Numbered from the stretch's first letter, positions 10,848 to 23,661 are shown. The stretch is DNA of 64,000 bases from Diadema setosum (GCA_033980235.1 CM067070.1:5339544-5403543), one strand, 5' to 3'. Numbers and translations: made by a program. Notes: generated from the sequence alone by a model not told the origin.

Positions 10848-13106
10848 AGAAGGAATAGAGGATATAAAAAGACGAGATTATCATTTTTTTTTTATTTACA
10901 TTAATTTGTTATCTTGCTTTTTGAGAGTTTGTTGTTCTGTTGCTGTGTAACTCTTTGCGTTACTTTTACTTATTGATTGTTGCTTGATGTACTGTTAAAT
11001 CTGTATTCATGTAGTGATGGGCATTATACAATATTATATCATTTAACTTAGGGATTGTAATGGAATAAAAGCTGTGTTAGATGTATTTTACATTTGAATC
11101 GTTCTATGTTCGTTCTATGTGTCTTCTATTGTTCTAAATGTATTGTTGTGTATACAGCCGTGATATTTGTTTATATTGAAGATGTATGTATTTTTTTTTT
11201 TTGCACTTTACCGTTATTTATGTATGTATGTTGACCCATATGGAAACCACCTCTGCTGATCACGGTGTTCAACCCCATGAAGTGGCAATAGATTCAAATG
11301 CATACATTTGTAATTAGTTATAACATGGCGTTGATCCATGACATTAGGTGTTTTTTCTTTTCTCTGTTTAGTTTTAAAGGTCATGGTAATTGAGTCATCT
11401 TAAAGTCATTTAATTGGTGGCTCTACCAGTCATGGGTTTCATAAATTTCAGTGGTAGCCACATTTTCAATTAGTATGTCAAGGCTAGGAAAATTAAACTG
11501 CTTTAGTAGTTTGATCAAGAACATGCTTTGTGTATCGATAGGTATATCGTCGAGTGTAAAAGACTGTAAAATATCACAAAATTTGATTTAACAAATTTAC
11601 TTTTGATTTACGCTCCCCTACTTTGGTTCTTGCGACTGGAAGTGTTGCAAGTGATGTTATAAGTACATGTATTATTGTTCGGATTATTTAAAAATGGACA
11701 AACTGCTATTGTATAGTAATAATTGTAATAATTATTGTAACTCAGTTACGTTTGTTTCATAGTTTTTTGATCAGACAGTGAAAATAAATTAAAATCAATC
11801 TATCAATCAATCAATTAATCAATCAGTCAATCAATCCAAATTACAAATCACTAATCAATCATTTATGAACAATAAATAATTAGTAAAAAAGACAAACTCA
11901 CATCAATAAGCCCTCGACCTTCCTTTTCCGTGACTCATTCACGGAACATTTCCAATTCCATTTCTACGTTTTTAGGTAGATATAATATTACCTTTTTCTC
12001 ATAGTATAAACAAAAAACAACATGAAACGCCATCACCAGAGAAACCAAACATAGATAAATGCGTAATTGGCATAAATAACATAAATAACATAAATAGATT
12101 AAAAATGAAAATGTGAAACATTCTTGTCAATCTTTTAATATTTAGAATATAACAATCTTACCAACATCCAAAAAATGCTCAGAGATTCCATCGAGGTATA
12201 ATATAATACTTTGAATATGAGGTGTTGAGCATGAGACTGTTTATACGCATGCTAGGTGAGGGAAAATATGGTTATAGCTACTTATAGAGTCACAGCATAC
12301 GAATATAAATGTAAATGTGATATTTTGTGTGTGTGCATTTAATTATCAAACATTACACATTTCCATTTGACTATATAGATTTATTGATTCCACTTTAATG
12401 TTGAGAACAATGGGGTGATAACAATCTCTTACCGTTCAAAATTGTGTTCAGCATACGACGATAATACACATTGGCTGCAAACTATAAAGTCATTGGTCTT
12501 TTAAAACCTAGAGTTGTCAAGGTGATGATTGCCAACTGTTTGCCGCACAAGCAAGCGGACGTTCATCATTAAAAAATGCCAAATTTAGGTCATGGCTCTT
12601 TGAGAAAGTAAGACTTTACCTTTTATTAGAATATGGAAACGGGAAAGATTTTCAGGAAGGAAGGTAAGGGGAATAGGTTAAAGCAGAAACTCCAAAGGAT
12701 TTTAATTGATGTATTTACTGAAAATCTGGAGGAGTATAGGTTATAACTGGGGCATGACGGAAGTTCAACACCTGTAAGTAGATTCTTGAAGACTGCCTCT
12801 TTATTCTCACCTCAACGTAACAGATCGATGACTCATACAAACAGGAACAGATTGCTCGTCAAAAGGACATCATCACTTCGATTACGTGAGATATGAAATA
12901 CATGACCAACGGAGCCTCAAGCGCATCATAGGTATGCAAGCATTGGCCAGATGGAAGGGATCCATTTTGCTTTGATTGTATGACTTTGTTTGCTTCTACA
13001 CATAAAAAAAAAAAAGAACAGGGAAAAGTTAATTTACTTAATAGGGAATCAGGAAGAAATGTCACGTCATAACAACGTTTGTAGACTTTTCTGCCCCCTC
13101 ACACAC

Positions 13107-13142
<36 letters not shown>

Positions 13143-13190
13143 TCTCTCTCTTTCTATCGCTTGGTATTTTATGAGATTAACTCTGATCGA
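10250..13190. other. Intergenic AT-rich sequence with microsatellites
   Basis: No gene is recognised. It holds a T/G homopolymer block near 10,645, a (GA)n tract at about 10,818-10,843, an AATC-type tail (ATCAATCAATCAATT) at about 11,795-11,850 following AAAATAAATT that could be the 3' end of a non-LTR retrotransposon, and a (CA)n tract at about 13,101-13,138 followed by CT repeats just upstream of gene A. Confidence 0.5.
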
Positions 13191-13194
13191 GAAA

Positions 13195-13287
13195 TATATA
13201 AAAGGCAGTCGTTTGACGGGTAAAGATCATCAGACGCCAGCAAGAGATCCTCAACAGTCGACCTTCCAACACATCCATCACAACTAC
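13195..13287 (+). promoter_or_regulatory. Gene A core promoter and non-coding exon 1
   Basis: A TATA box (TATATAAAA, 13,195-13,203) is followed about 30 bp later by a short ATG-free leader ending AACTAC at 13,287. A consensus donor GTGAGT comes next. The other four cluster genes have the same arrangement, which supports the call. The start site (about 13,226) is inferred from TATA spacing. Confidence 0.75.
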
Positions 13288-13892
13288 GTGAGTATCACCG
13301 TCGTATTCTGAGCACCGTAGCTTTAACTTTTCCGTTGTATAACTTCCACATGTAGTAATAGCATTACATATGATTCATTTTAAGCCTTAATGTGATATCA
13401 ACCCCAAACAGAATTATTCTAACGCTACTATGTAAGCCCATGATAATCAATTCAAACCTAAACGCAAGAAATTTTAAGCCAGGCCTGAACAATAAAATTG
13501 CTGAATGTAATACCAAAACATGAGACAATCCTGAATGTTGAACATTTCAACCATGCTTCATGATATCGACCCTAAAAAGAATGAGTTTCTCCCATAAATT
13601 TAGTTAAGACAGTATATTAGTCAGTATGTCAGTATGTCAACCAAGTCAGTATGTCAACCAATTCATGTGCAACGAAAATGGTATCTTGGCATGTTGGTAC
13701 AGAAAAGGTCTCATGGCTCTTTGTCCAAGTGTTCTACATTCTCAAGAACACTTGGGAAAAGGTCCAAAAAAGGCTTTATTTCAAGAACACCTTGACAAAG
13801 GGCGAAGCGCTCGAAAATGTATGTGCCAAAATAAACTGTTGGTATTGAATATAATATATACGTATATTTTTTTCTTTTGTCTCAGAATCATC

Positions 13893-14161
13893 ATGGTTAG
13901 CAAGGTCCTCATCGCTTTCATGGCCCTCGTGGTCGTCGCTTCAGCCCTCGAGTTCGCCGAGGGAGATGAGTACGCCGCCGACATGGAGTTCATGAAGAGG
14001 GACCCGGTCATGCAGGAGTTCTACCTCGCCGAGAAGAGGGGCCAGAGCATGAGGAAGTACAAGCGTAAGGAGGACCACTTGCACTTGTCTGCTTTTCTAA
14101 AACCTGCTTTTACATTTCTTTAAGATGTGATATTATTCTTATGCTTAAGAAGAGTTTAAAT

Positions 14162-14211
<50 letters not shown>

Positions 14212-15234
14212 CTTTGAGATATCTGAAATCAGAATTGCTGAAAATCAAAGAAAATATTTAAAATATATTGGAGTGTCCTAGTAAATTATACGTCATATTT
14301 TCTATATGTACATTTTCGAAGGAGCCCGTTTAATAATCATAATATGTAATCGGCAGCTTAAAGTGATCGCCATCGTTAAGCTGCTTCATGTAACATATTC
14401 ATAATACCGTTAACCTTTTGTTTGGAAATTTGCATAAGGAAAGATATTTATGTTTGAATTTTGATTTTTCATATGTCATTCTGTGTTTTTTTTTTTTTTT
14501 TTTTTTGGGGGGGGGGGGGAGGAGAGGGGGCATGAGCGCAAAAATGTTCCCGTAAACAAATTCGTACAGTATCTTTGCAAGCCCTCCATCTTCCAAACGT
14601 TGATATTTGAATTATAATTCAAAGTTTTATGAAAAAGGGTTAAAACTATGCCATGTGTTTTCCGAATATCGCACAATTTTGACATAATCTACACTATTGT
14701 ATGTATACATTGGGAAGTAAAAAAAAAAGTAAGATTAATAAGTGAATACGTTGAACTACCAAACTATGAACATATGTTATCATATATGGAGGATTGTTTT
14801 CGATCCTGGGTCCCACTCATTTCCCTTTTTCTTCCCTCCAATTTGTTCGCAGCGTGTGCCACACAGCTGAACGAGGACCAGACCTGCTGGTGCAGCCGAC
14901 GAGGAGGCAAGTTCGCCTTCTGCTCAGGTAAGCTGTTGTTAGATACTAATTTCCTTGTCTACCTGTCTGTGTACACGTGTATGTGTGTGTTATTGTTTAA
15001 CAAAATGGACATCTGTTTCTTTTAGTTGCCTTTGAAATCGATTGTTCAGATAGGATTTTACTTGGTATTTAACGTTGATATTTGTCTACCTTAAGCCTTT
15101 TCCCGAAACTAAAAAAAAAAAACGTAAATTATATTATTCTTTTACTGCGCTTGGAAAGAAATCACAGTTCTTTATTCTATCATCTATCATTTCTATTCTT
15201 CATTTCAGGAGCTGCCGGAGGAGAGGGCATCTAA
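13893..15234 (+). CDS. Gene A: secreted four-cysteine peptide precursor (host-defence-like), 90 aa
   Basis: Coding exons are 13,893-14,064, 14,853-14,927 and 15,209-15,234; exon 2 starts at 13,886 after CTCAG. Introns 2 and 3 are both phase 1. Residues 1-18 are a signal peptide (cut expected after VVASA). An acidic propiece follows, with Lys-Arg at 35-36 and 48-49 enclosing DPVMQEFYLAE. The predicted 41-residue mature peptide starts GQSMRKYKP, carries C-x9-C-W-C-x9-C in exon 3 with SRRGGK between the last cysteines, and ends GAAGGEGI. The acidic pro/cationic mature plan is typical of antimicrobial peptides and recalls starfish PpCrAMP, but homology is untested. Function is inferred. A longer open frame starting at 13,626 is rejected because it reads through intron 1 and bypasses the acceptor. 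A (TA)n tract lies in intron 2. Confidence 0.88.
14165..14208. repeat. (TA)n microsatellite in gene A intron 2
   Basis: About 22 TA units, with no MITE insertion inside. Confidence 0.95.
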
Positions 15235-15416
15235 ACCGGAAATCCGCCATGACCCCTCAAATGACCCCTGACCCGAGTCACTCTCGGAAAGAGCCAGGAC
15301 GAGTTCAATGACCAGGCGAATGTCTTACAGACTCTGAAGTATATAGCCGCTGCGATCACCAAGTGTTAGATTTTTTCCCTTGATTTTCGCCCCAGATTAT
15401 TCTGTGAACTAGAAGC

Positions 15417-15422
15417 AATAAA
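15417..15422 (+). terminator. Gene A polyadenylation signal
   Basis: AATAAA lies about 185 bp after the stop codon, so the 3'UTR is probably about 200 nt. Confidence 0.7.
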
Positions 15423-15444
15423 TCTTATATAAAACCAAACAGCT

Positions 15445-15685
15445 ACTTTGCTCAGTGTCGTTTAGATTTGGGTCTCGTGGTCTGTAAATGTTTTGCAATT
15501 ATGTAAGAAGAGTGTGATATGAAGAAGGCGTTTTGATGTTTTACAATAGTTGAAATGAAGAGTGGTTAAAGGAGTATATGACAGATAAGAACGAACAAGT
15601 AGAGATGCAAACATCTATCTGTCTTAATTTCTTAATCTCCATATATACAAACACACGCACACACATGCAATCGCATATAGTGTGT

Positions 15686-15734
<49 letters not shown>

Positions 15735-15979
15735 GAGTTTGTTTGCAAAAACCGATAAGTCCATATTTGACAAATGGAGATATTTGCGATTAAAGGTCAA
15801 GAAAAATATAGAGAGTAATAAGAAAATTTGTGCTTCTTTTGACCATAACTTCAAAAATATACCTTTATATGTAGTGACCAATATATCATTTAAAAGGTAT
15901 TATTTTGTACATTATGAAAAAAATCGTACTTCAAAATCTTCAAAAATGGACTTATCGGTTTTTGCAAACAAACTCTTCA

Positions 15980-16015
<36 letters not shown>

Positions 16016-16030
16016 CATGTATATATATAT

Positions 16031-16111
<81 letters not shown>

Positions 16112-16673
16112 TATGTATACATCTCATACATACATCCATTACACATATGCACATCTAAAGCTTTGTCTCTAAACCACAAAGTTACAAAAACTTGTTAGGA
16201 TCAAACCTCTGTCGTGCAAACTTTAACGAAACCGAATAATAATACACAATGAGGGACACCATTTCTGCATTTTCATTGTACATGTACAAATTATTGAAAA
16301 TATGCACTATAATGCATACCTTTTTTTAAGTGCTCAACAAAAGTGTACACACGATACAATAGATAATACAGGAGGGCTAAAGCTTAAGTGTAGTTTGATT
16401 TGCTGGCAGCCTTTATACATAAAATAATCATTATCCATAATGGACAGAGAGAGAAAAAAAAATACAGGGGAAGTGTAACGTAGGGAAATATATAGGATAG
16501 AAGAAAGGAAAGGACAGAATATTTTGCCTATTTCAGAAAAAGTTTACCTATTTGTTCACGCAAAATTATCATCAGCAGTATCTATGAATACGTTATCAAC
16601 TGGGAAGTATAGGTGGTATAGTGGTAAAAAGCAAGGAGAAAGACGTTTTAAAGAGAAACATTGCTTGGAAGTA

Positions 16674-16706
<33 letters not shown>

Positions 16707-17720
16707 AAAACAACTGCCAAACCTGATCATTTATTTTATAGAATTTGCCTTACACACAAGCAATCCTCGCTATTTTTTTTAACTGCTTACATCGGTAATA
16801 GAGATATCAATTTGCCAATGTCAATATCCTATTTTTGTTTGCAAGGAATAAATGTTATGACGAAGCTATGATAACGTTATCCAAACCACATAACAAGAAT
16901 TATTTCTTTTTATTCTGGAGGAAAAAACAAATGCGTAGAATCAATTGTCAGATTGTACATTATGTACATAGTTTATATGCATCATTAATCATTATCTAAT
17001 CTACAGATGGATTCATCTTTGTGAGGAAAACGAACAGGAAAGTAATGGACTCCAAGATACACCGAATATACAAACCTTACTGACATTTATCATAATAACA
17101 TGCATTTCACCCAAGCAAACATAAACTATGGAATAAAAAAGTTAATCAGAAACGGTTTGGGTTTTTCTTTTCAGAGGTGTGTCGGTTTTGTCAAGGCCCC
17201 ATTGAATCAAGGGAACAAACAGAGACGCGAAAAAAAAAGTAAAAGAAGATGAAAAAGTATGTGACATAAAAACAGACAAACGACAAATTCAAGATTCCAC
17301 TCCCGAAAACACACACACACACACAACTTATTAACAAAGAAGGCGACGGGTCCGTGAAGATTGCGCACATACGTGAACTTTATGTAGGGCCTATGACTTT
17401 TATTGTCAACGAACGCAAGACATCACCTACAACAACAAAAACCATGAGAATATATAAGACATATCTAATGAAGTTCATAACAAACAGAGCGTGTAGCGAT
17501 GGAGCCTCCCATTGGGAATGTGATGGAACATACTTTAGAACTTACTGTGATATCGTTATTGTGTTTCGGATATCTCCTGCTGGTTATCAACATGAGTCCA
17601 TACACCTCACACACATATGAGGAAAACACATATTCACACCATGAGGTCTCCCTTCAGATGATAAAACGAATCATAAAAGTTCTCAAGACAGAGCCGTTTT
17701 TTCTTAATTACAAACTAATA
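15445..17720. other. Spacer between genes A and B
   Basis: No gene is seen. It holds (CA)n/(TA)n arrays at about 15,655-15,731 and 15,979-16,095, one MITE-1 copy between them, a GA tract near 16,096, a (CAA)n tract at about 16,676-16,705 and a short CA tract near 17,310. Confidence 0.7.
15732..15978 (+). mobile_element. MITE-1 copy 1, inserted in (TA)n
   Basis: A 247-bp non-autonomous element starts GAAGAGTTTGTTTGCAAAAA and ends with the inverse TTTTTGCAAACAAACTCTTC. The inverted terminal repeat is about 33 bp, running on through CCGATAAGTCCAT. It is flanked on both sides by (TA)n. Five more copies in the window share its full length. Confidence 0.9.
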
Positions 17721-17721
17721 G

Positions 17722-17814
17722 TATAAAAAGGAGATCACATAACGGCATGACAACATTAAACTCGGAAACAACTTTCAGCATTACACATCCACTACTGGCT
17801 CACTCACTGACCAC
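17722..17814 (+). promoter_or_regulatory. Gene B core promoter and non-coding exon 1
   Basis: A TATA box (TATAAAAAG at 17,722) precedes an ATG-free leader ending CTGACCAC at 17,814, with donor GTAAGT. The start site is estimated near 17,752. Confidence 0.75.
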
Positions 17815-18637
17815 GTAAGTTCGATCATCACTCACGAGTGTTAAAACCCTGTTTGTAACAATTTTCAACCTAAAAACACATGTATACTTGGGCTTCTTAA
17901 ATGTGTCTTAATTCATAATTCACTCGATAACCTTGACCAGTTATTTACTGTTCATAATATATTCGCATAATAAAAGTCATGTGTTTTATCTTCTTTCATT
18001 GTAAATTAGGGCAGCAGTTTGTAGATTCTGTTTTTTCTTTAGATAAAAAAAAAAACATGCAGAAGGATGTTTGTGTTGGAAAATGCAATATCATGTCATT
18101 TCCGTTGATACAAACTGAGACATAATTATTTCATTTCTATACAATATTATATCCTCGACACACAAACCAGCAGATCTCTCTTTCTCGCTCTCAGTCTCTC
18201 TAGATATACATAACCTGATCATATTCGATATATTCATGCAATCATTTACTTATTCGTGTGAATACTCATAGACTCTGCAAGAGACAATTTTTCATTTGCA
18301 GAACACTGTTTTATAGAAAGTTTGCAGGGTAATTATTTGGATTAATTAGTGGCGTAATTATATTGAACAGTAAGAGCAAAAAGCTATTTCCTGAAGCTAT
18401 TGTTCACTAATACGCATAAGAAACTATCTTTAACTCATTCACTTTGCTTCATTCAAGATCATTTACATTTTCTAATGTTTAAAATATCTTTTCTATACCT
18501 CTTAAACAACAATGTCCTTGCGTGTTTCGAAAATAGTAAACAGCCGTATTCAAACTTTTTTTTTTTTTTTTTTTACTTTTTTGTGTGGAAAAGTAAGGCT
18601 TACTCCTTCATTCATTGTTTATCGCAGCCGTGTCGAC

Positions 18638-20680
18638 ATGGTGTCCAAGGTTGTGATGGTCTTTGCGACCCTCGTGGTCGTCGCGTCGGCTCTCGAGTTC
18701 GTCGAGGAGGACAACTTCGCCGCAGACATGGAGTTCATGAAGAGGGACCCGGTCATGCAGGAGTTCTACCTCGCCGAGAAGAGGGGACAGAACATGAAGA
18801 AGTACAAGCGTGAGTAGGAATTTATTGCGAAGAACGGTGCAGATACCAGCAAATAACTGTAATTTTGTCATTTACCGTCAGTATAAGTGTGCCAGATTTT
18901 CATTTCAATTCATTTCATTTATTAGGTTTCCACACAAATCATACAGTGTTGTGTTTACAACATCCATCAACACATAAATTATAAGTTGTAAGTTCAGTAT
19001 ATACAAATTGCATTTACATAGCACAAAATCAATTGAAATCATTCTCAAGGGTACATTTATGACGGATAGTTTGTTTATGGAGTTCCTGTTCATTTTCTTA
19101 TACAGAATATTTAAAATGTTTATTTCAGAAGGTACAGACCACACTTCAATTGCAGTTACGGTTTTATTTGTAGTCAACCAATCAATAAGTAAATAAGTAA
19201 TTCATAAGTTTTATGAGTGGTTCACAATCTACAAGCTTTGCTTTTTAGTGGACCTCTCTATTCTTTCTTCCTGATTTTTCAACTGAAGCATGACTTTGTA
19301 TTATTTTTTTTTACCAGTATGCGCTCTTACGTTTATCGATATCATTTATTGCAAAGACAAATGTTTTTTGTTTATGATGTAACACCTGATTTATCTTGTG
19401 TTATGTTTTTGTTGAAAAAAAGAAAAAGAATGAAAATAAATGAATTGAATTGAAAAAAGAAAAGAAAATGAGTATCAATGAGGCGACGAGAAGGGGTAGA
19501 AATTCAGCCAGTATGTTCATGCTTGATTTAATATTTCATTTATCAATCCGCGCACTGAACTATATCAATTTATATTCCCTTCATTTGAGGCATTTCGTGA
19601 TGTGTCGCACATTATTCGTCACTATATTATGTACTTTAAGTTAACTTTGTTTGAATCCTTTTCAATTTTTGTTGTCTCAAAAAGTTATCTTTCCGATGTT
19701 CTCGACAGCTTGTGCGACCCAAGTCAATTTAGACCAGACCTGCTGGTGCACCCGTCGAGGAAATAAATTCGTATTCTGCACAGGTGAGGGGATAGCACGT
19801 TAACTTAACCAATTTATTTAATTTAGCGGATCTGGCATTATTTATTTCTTCATGATCGAGAGTCAATTTTTGACCAGAAAGCAAAGATTTTGAAAAGTAA
19901 TACGTTTTCAGAATAAAGCATGACGAATTTGAAAGAACAGAACTGTATCATTGAGAATCTGCTATTGTTTTTTTTTAGCTGATGATGTCACTGACGGATT
20001 AATCGATTGTATTGTTATTTCAGTATTTACGGTTTACGTCTTACGCTCATTTTAGAGGTCTTGTTTACCTTTGGGAGGATTTAAAAAAAATCAAGACATC
20101 ACATTTCATGCATATGTGTAGGTCTGTTGTATCACTAAACATCCTACCATCTAAACAAGTTGCAGTAACAGCTAAAATATACGGAGATATCACTGTTTTT
20201 CTCAATAAACCATAACTGCAGATGGTTCTACCTGGAAAAATTTTATTATAACTATTGTTCACATTTTGTATATTAAACACCGCTTAACATCGATTATACT
20301 GATTCAAATTTTTACAGTGGTTGTTTCTATCCATAACTCATGTTCTAGAACTATTTTGAAGCACTAATTATAGGATCTTGTTTCAGCTGCAAAATTAATA
20401 ATGGTAAATTATGCCTTTAATCGAGTACACGGTCGGTGTAGATACTAAAAGTTATTTTTTGCTTGACCTTTGTGTGTGTGTGTGTGTGTGTGCGTGCGTG
20501 TGAAAAATTCTCTTGCATGAGATTTGGTTTTAACTTTATCATGACTGTGAGGGCCTTCATTTGGATCATTATCATATGTGCGCTTCGATGTATTTTTGTA
20601 AACTTTTTTCATTTTTTTTTGTCCAATACTTCTTAACTTTCAAATAATTTGCAGAAGCTGGCATTGGAGAGGGAATCTAA
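18638..20680 (+). CDS. Gene B: secreted four-cysteine peptide precursor, 90 aa
   Basis: Coding exons are 18,638-18,809, 19,709-19,783 and 20,655-20,680; exon 2 begins at 18,628 after ATCGCAG. The signal peptide ends VVASA. An acidic propiece (VEEDNFAAD) follows, then KR at 35-36, the spacer DPVMQEFYLAE, KR at 48-49 and a mature peptide starting GQNMKKYKP. Cysteines are C-x9-C-W-C-x9-C, with TRRGNK in the last loop, and the tail is EAGIGEGI. Exon 2 matches gene A over a 62-nt identical block, but the mature exon differs at many sites including coding changes. A family-2 inverted-repeat element lies in intron 3. The signal-exon frame overlapping at 18,400-18,813 is a shadow. Secreted host-defence peptide is an inference from architecture. 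Confidence 0.87.
18905..19460. repeat. Intronic repeat with opposed LINE-like tails
   Basis: In gene B intron 2 the segment opens with TTCAATTCATTTCATTTATT and closes with AAATAAATGAATTGAATTG. These are inverse copies of a simple-sequence tail typical of some non-LTR 3' ends. No reverse transcriptase remnant is seen between them. Confidence 0.45.
20055..20420 (+). mobile_element. Family-2 inverted-repeat element, copy 1
   Basis: An approximately 365-bp element begins AGGTCTTGTTTACCTTTGG and ends ATTATGCCTTTAA. Diagnostic words are CATATGTGTAGGTCTG, AACATCCTACCAT and AACCATAACTGCAGA. It lies in gene B intron 3. Related copies occur near 31.3, 33.3 and 62.8 kb. Confidence 0.8.
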
Positions 20681-20862
20681 CCAAAAATGTTGACGCATTC
20701 CCCAATCATCGAACCTCTGCTACCAGGACTACGATTTCGACAAAAGAAATGCACGTATAAAGACTACAGAAGTGACATGATATCCCATTGATCAATTCAA
20801 ACAGCAGCTGCCGTTGAGTATTTTTCTCTCTTATTCACATGATTATTACATGGGGTGAAACC

Positions 20863-20868
20863 AATAAA
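20863..20868 (+). terminator. Gene B polyadenylation signal
   Basis: AATAAA lies about 185 bp downstream of the gene B stop codon, at the same distance as in gene A. Confidence 0.7.
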
Positions 20869-21763
20869 GGAATACCTCGCGATGATAGCACAACTATTTA
20901 CATGGTGACTGTATTCATTATTTTGATTGTCTTAAATGGAAATTGTAAAGTAAGTATGAGAAAGCAAACAAGAAAATTGGTGTAACACACGTTGTCTTCG
21001 TGAATATGAGAGAGGAGAGTGAACCAGCGATAGAAATATGTTGCTTGAAAGAAATAGTGGAGGTAAAAAAAAAAAAAAAAATCACCCCTAACAAATATAA
21101 CCAAACCTGCTCACGTCTTGGAAGTCACATATCCAAAACGGTCGACCTCTTGATAGGCGAAAAAATATCTTCAAAGAGATGGTAATTACTCAGAGAATAC
21201 GCAGAGCCTCATGCCGCACACTCATCTATATAATTCTCCCTGGATTCACTCAGCCGTAGGTAAGGGGGAGTTTCTCCGACTGATCTCTGCCACGAGCGGC
21301 TGGCTGTTTCAGCTCAGCTTGCCAGCTATGTCGACAGCGCCTGCAGTCTGGCAGTGCAGTGGGAGAGGCAGTCGGCTTGAGAGGCCGGTGTGCTCTCCGC
21401 AATGCGGCCTAACGTCACCGTCTCACCCGTCCCATTTGGCACGAGAGGTTTACTTGAATTCTGTTTGGTGTTCTTTTCGATAATTGTGGCATTCATTATC
21501 AGCGAGCGCTTTCAGCATTGCTTAAAATCTTCCTCCTTTACGTGGATACTCTTTTCTGTACTTTGGAAATGAACACCTCCTGCCGGCTATGCAGTATGGT
21601 ACGTGTTATATCACCAAGGCAGGCAGGTTTAAGCGTCCTTTCCTGGTAAAATGAGGACTGTTTGGTGGAGGTAACGTTTACTTCACTGGCCTAGGCACGG
21701 GTGTGGCTCCGTGCACCAAGTGTATATAGCAAATTTAAAAGGGTTATGAATTGTTTCACTTTC

Positions 21764-22085
21764 AGTGCCGCCATAACTTGATGAGAAGACTACAGCAGTT
21801 CGTGACGTCTTTCCATAGCAACGATATAAAGAAAAAGAGAATTCAACATATTCATTTTCCTAACATAATGAAAGAGCACTCGACTTATACATCTTTCAGA
21901 AAGCAGGGGGAATGATATTACGTTTAGAATGTGTCAAGTGAAAGAAATGTGTGCTTTTCACTAAAAACAGAAATTTTGTTTACTTTTCTTCTACTTTTTT
22001 CTTCTTATCATTGTCCTGCACAGAAGTCACGAACTGTTGTAGTCTTCTCATCCAGCCGATGCGATGGCGGTACTGAAACTTTGAA
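21764..22085. repeat. Imperfect inverted repeat, arms about 50 bp
   Basis: The left arm carries CAGTGCCGCCAT and GATGAGAAGACTACAGCAG. The right arm is its inverse with a few mismatches. A sequence like the right flank (CATTCATAACTT, then TGCATTCACTCAAT) recurs near 55,960-56,040, so this is a dispersed family. Confidence 0.6.
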
Positions 22086-22938
22086 CATTCATAACTTGCA
22101 ACCCATTGTCCTATTTTCATAAAACTGCACATATGTATTCTACTGATACTGCTGCATTCACTCAATCCACATTCGTATTTGGTACTATGCAGGTGTGTTC
22201 TCACCCCCCCCCCCCCTCTCTCTTGTCGAAATGTTTAATACCGATCGTTGTCATACGTTAAAAGGAAATTTTGCCCTGATATATCGGTGTCTGCCGTTAA
22301 AGGGGAATTGTTCCCAAATATAATTCATTTTGGTAAAATTCTCCTTTAACGTAAGACACCGATCCGTAACCACAACATTTCGGCAAGAGAGAAAGAGAGA
22401 GGGATAGAGAGAACGCACACACACACACACACACACACACCAAGAGAGAGAGAGAGAGAGGGGGGGGGGGAGGGGGAGGGAGGATTGGGTAAGGAATGAA
22501 ACGCTGGAAGATGATCAGATGATGAATGAATATGTTGATAGAGAACAGTAAGAATGGCTGACGTAATATCTTGTTTGCAATGTATTTGCGGATATAGTTA
22601 CAAGTTTGACAATATGAAATGAATGATGCAACATTTAAACAGCATCTGTAACACTTATGTGTCCCTATTTGTTCGACCGCCATTATTTGTTTTTCTTCTA
22701 TCAGCGAACAATAAACATAAGATACTTCATAAGATACTATACCTTATTTCACTTCGGACGCAAAGCTATATCACATTCTGCCAAATATCGTCGAAAAGGA
22801 TCCATAAAAAACTACCACTTTGAAGACTTGGATGTCTTGATGATGTCTGTTGGTACTGTGTGGCACTTCTCATGAACTCTCAAGTTCGGACAGGAAATTT
22901 GTGTTGATTTGTCTGTTTGTCTGTCTCTCACACTGTAT

Positions 22939-23185
22939 GAAGAGTTTGTTCGCAAAAACCGATAAGTCCATTTTTGAAGATTTTGAAGTACGGTCTTTGT
23001 CATAAAGTACAAAATAATACCTTTTAAATGATATATTGGTTAATACATATAAAGGTACATTTTTGAAGTTATGGTCAAAAGAAGCAAAATTTTTCTTATT
23101 ATTCTCTTTATTTTTCTTGACCTTTAATCGCAAATATCTCCATGTGGCAAATATAGACTTATCGGTTTTTGCAAACAAACTCTTC
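22939..23185 (-). mobile_element. MITE-1 copy 2, outside a (TA)n tract
   Basis: A full-length 247-bp copy in the opposite orientation to copy 1. Its flanks are CTGTAT before and GTATCT after, so a short target duplication (GTAT, or TAT) can be read. This is the only copy not buried in TA repeats and is therefore the best one for defining the element ends. Confidence 0.85.
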
Positions 23186-23655
23186 GTATCTATCCCTATC
23201 ATTGGCGGTACACTCAAATTAATATTCCGTGTCTTCCTCTCAATCCTGCGTTCCCTCTTTTCTCCTTCATCTCGAGCTAATCTCATTCTCACTTTATTAC
23301 ATTCCTCTCTTTATTTACCTTTTCTCCCTCTCACTCTCGTCTTTTCTCCTGTCATGAATATGCATATATGCAAATTCTTTGCCATTATGGGTAACCTACA
23401 ACGTGGTGAGAAGTTTCGAGAGATCGCATATATGGAATTCGAGGAAGATAGGTAGATCTTGCCATTTCCTCCTAAAAAGGTCGGTGGGGATGTGACATTT
23501 ATAACTCTTCAGAGTTACAGTAACTATGCGTGTGCGGTTGATTGTCAAAATGTCCTTCTCGAGGCCGCAACATTCTCTTGAAAGCCTCAATTCTTGGACT
23601 GATAGAACAAGCTCGACAAATCAAAAATTGGACATCATTCTACTCGAGAGAGCAG

Positions 23656-23661
23656 TTTATT
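23656..23661 (-). terminator. Gene C polyadenylation signal
   Basis: AATAAA on the minus strand, about 165 bp downstream of the gene C stop codon. Confidence 0.65.

Larger units (their letters stand above)
20890..23640. other. Spacer between convergent genes B and C
   Basis: No gene is recognised. It contains a somewhat GC-richer stretch at 21,240-21,420, an imperfect inverted repeat (arms about 21,764-21,815 and 22,022-22,085, word GATGAGAAGACTACA), CA/GA microsatellites near 22,417-22,475, and a MITE-1 copy. Confidence 0.6.

Noticed and set aside
13626..14123. A longer gene A protein starting at 13,626
   Set aside because: It would read through intron 1 and the acceptor before 13,886, and it lacks an N-terminal signal peptide. 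The start at 13,893 gives a signal peptide aligned with all paralogs.
15682..16198. Open frames of about 75-160 codons rich in Ile-Tyr
   Set aside because: They are translations of (TA)n tracts joined to a MITE-1 copy. The same artefact occurs near 38.5, 45.1, 45.7, 50.3-50.7 and 51.4 kb.
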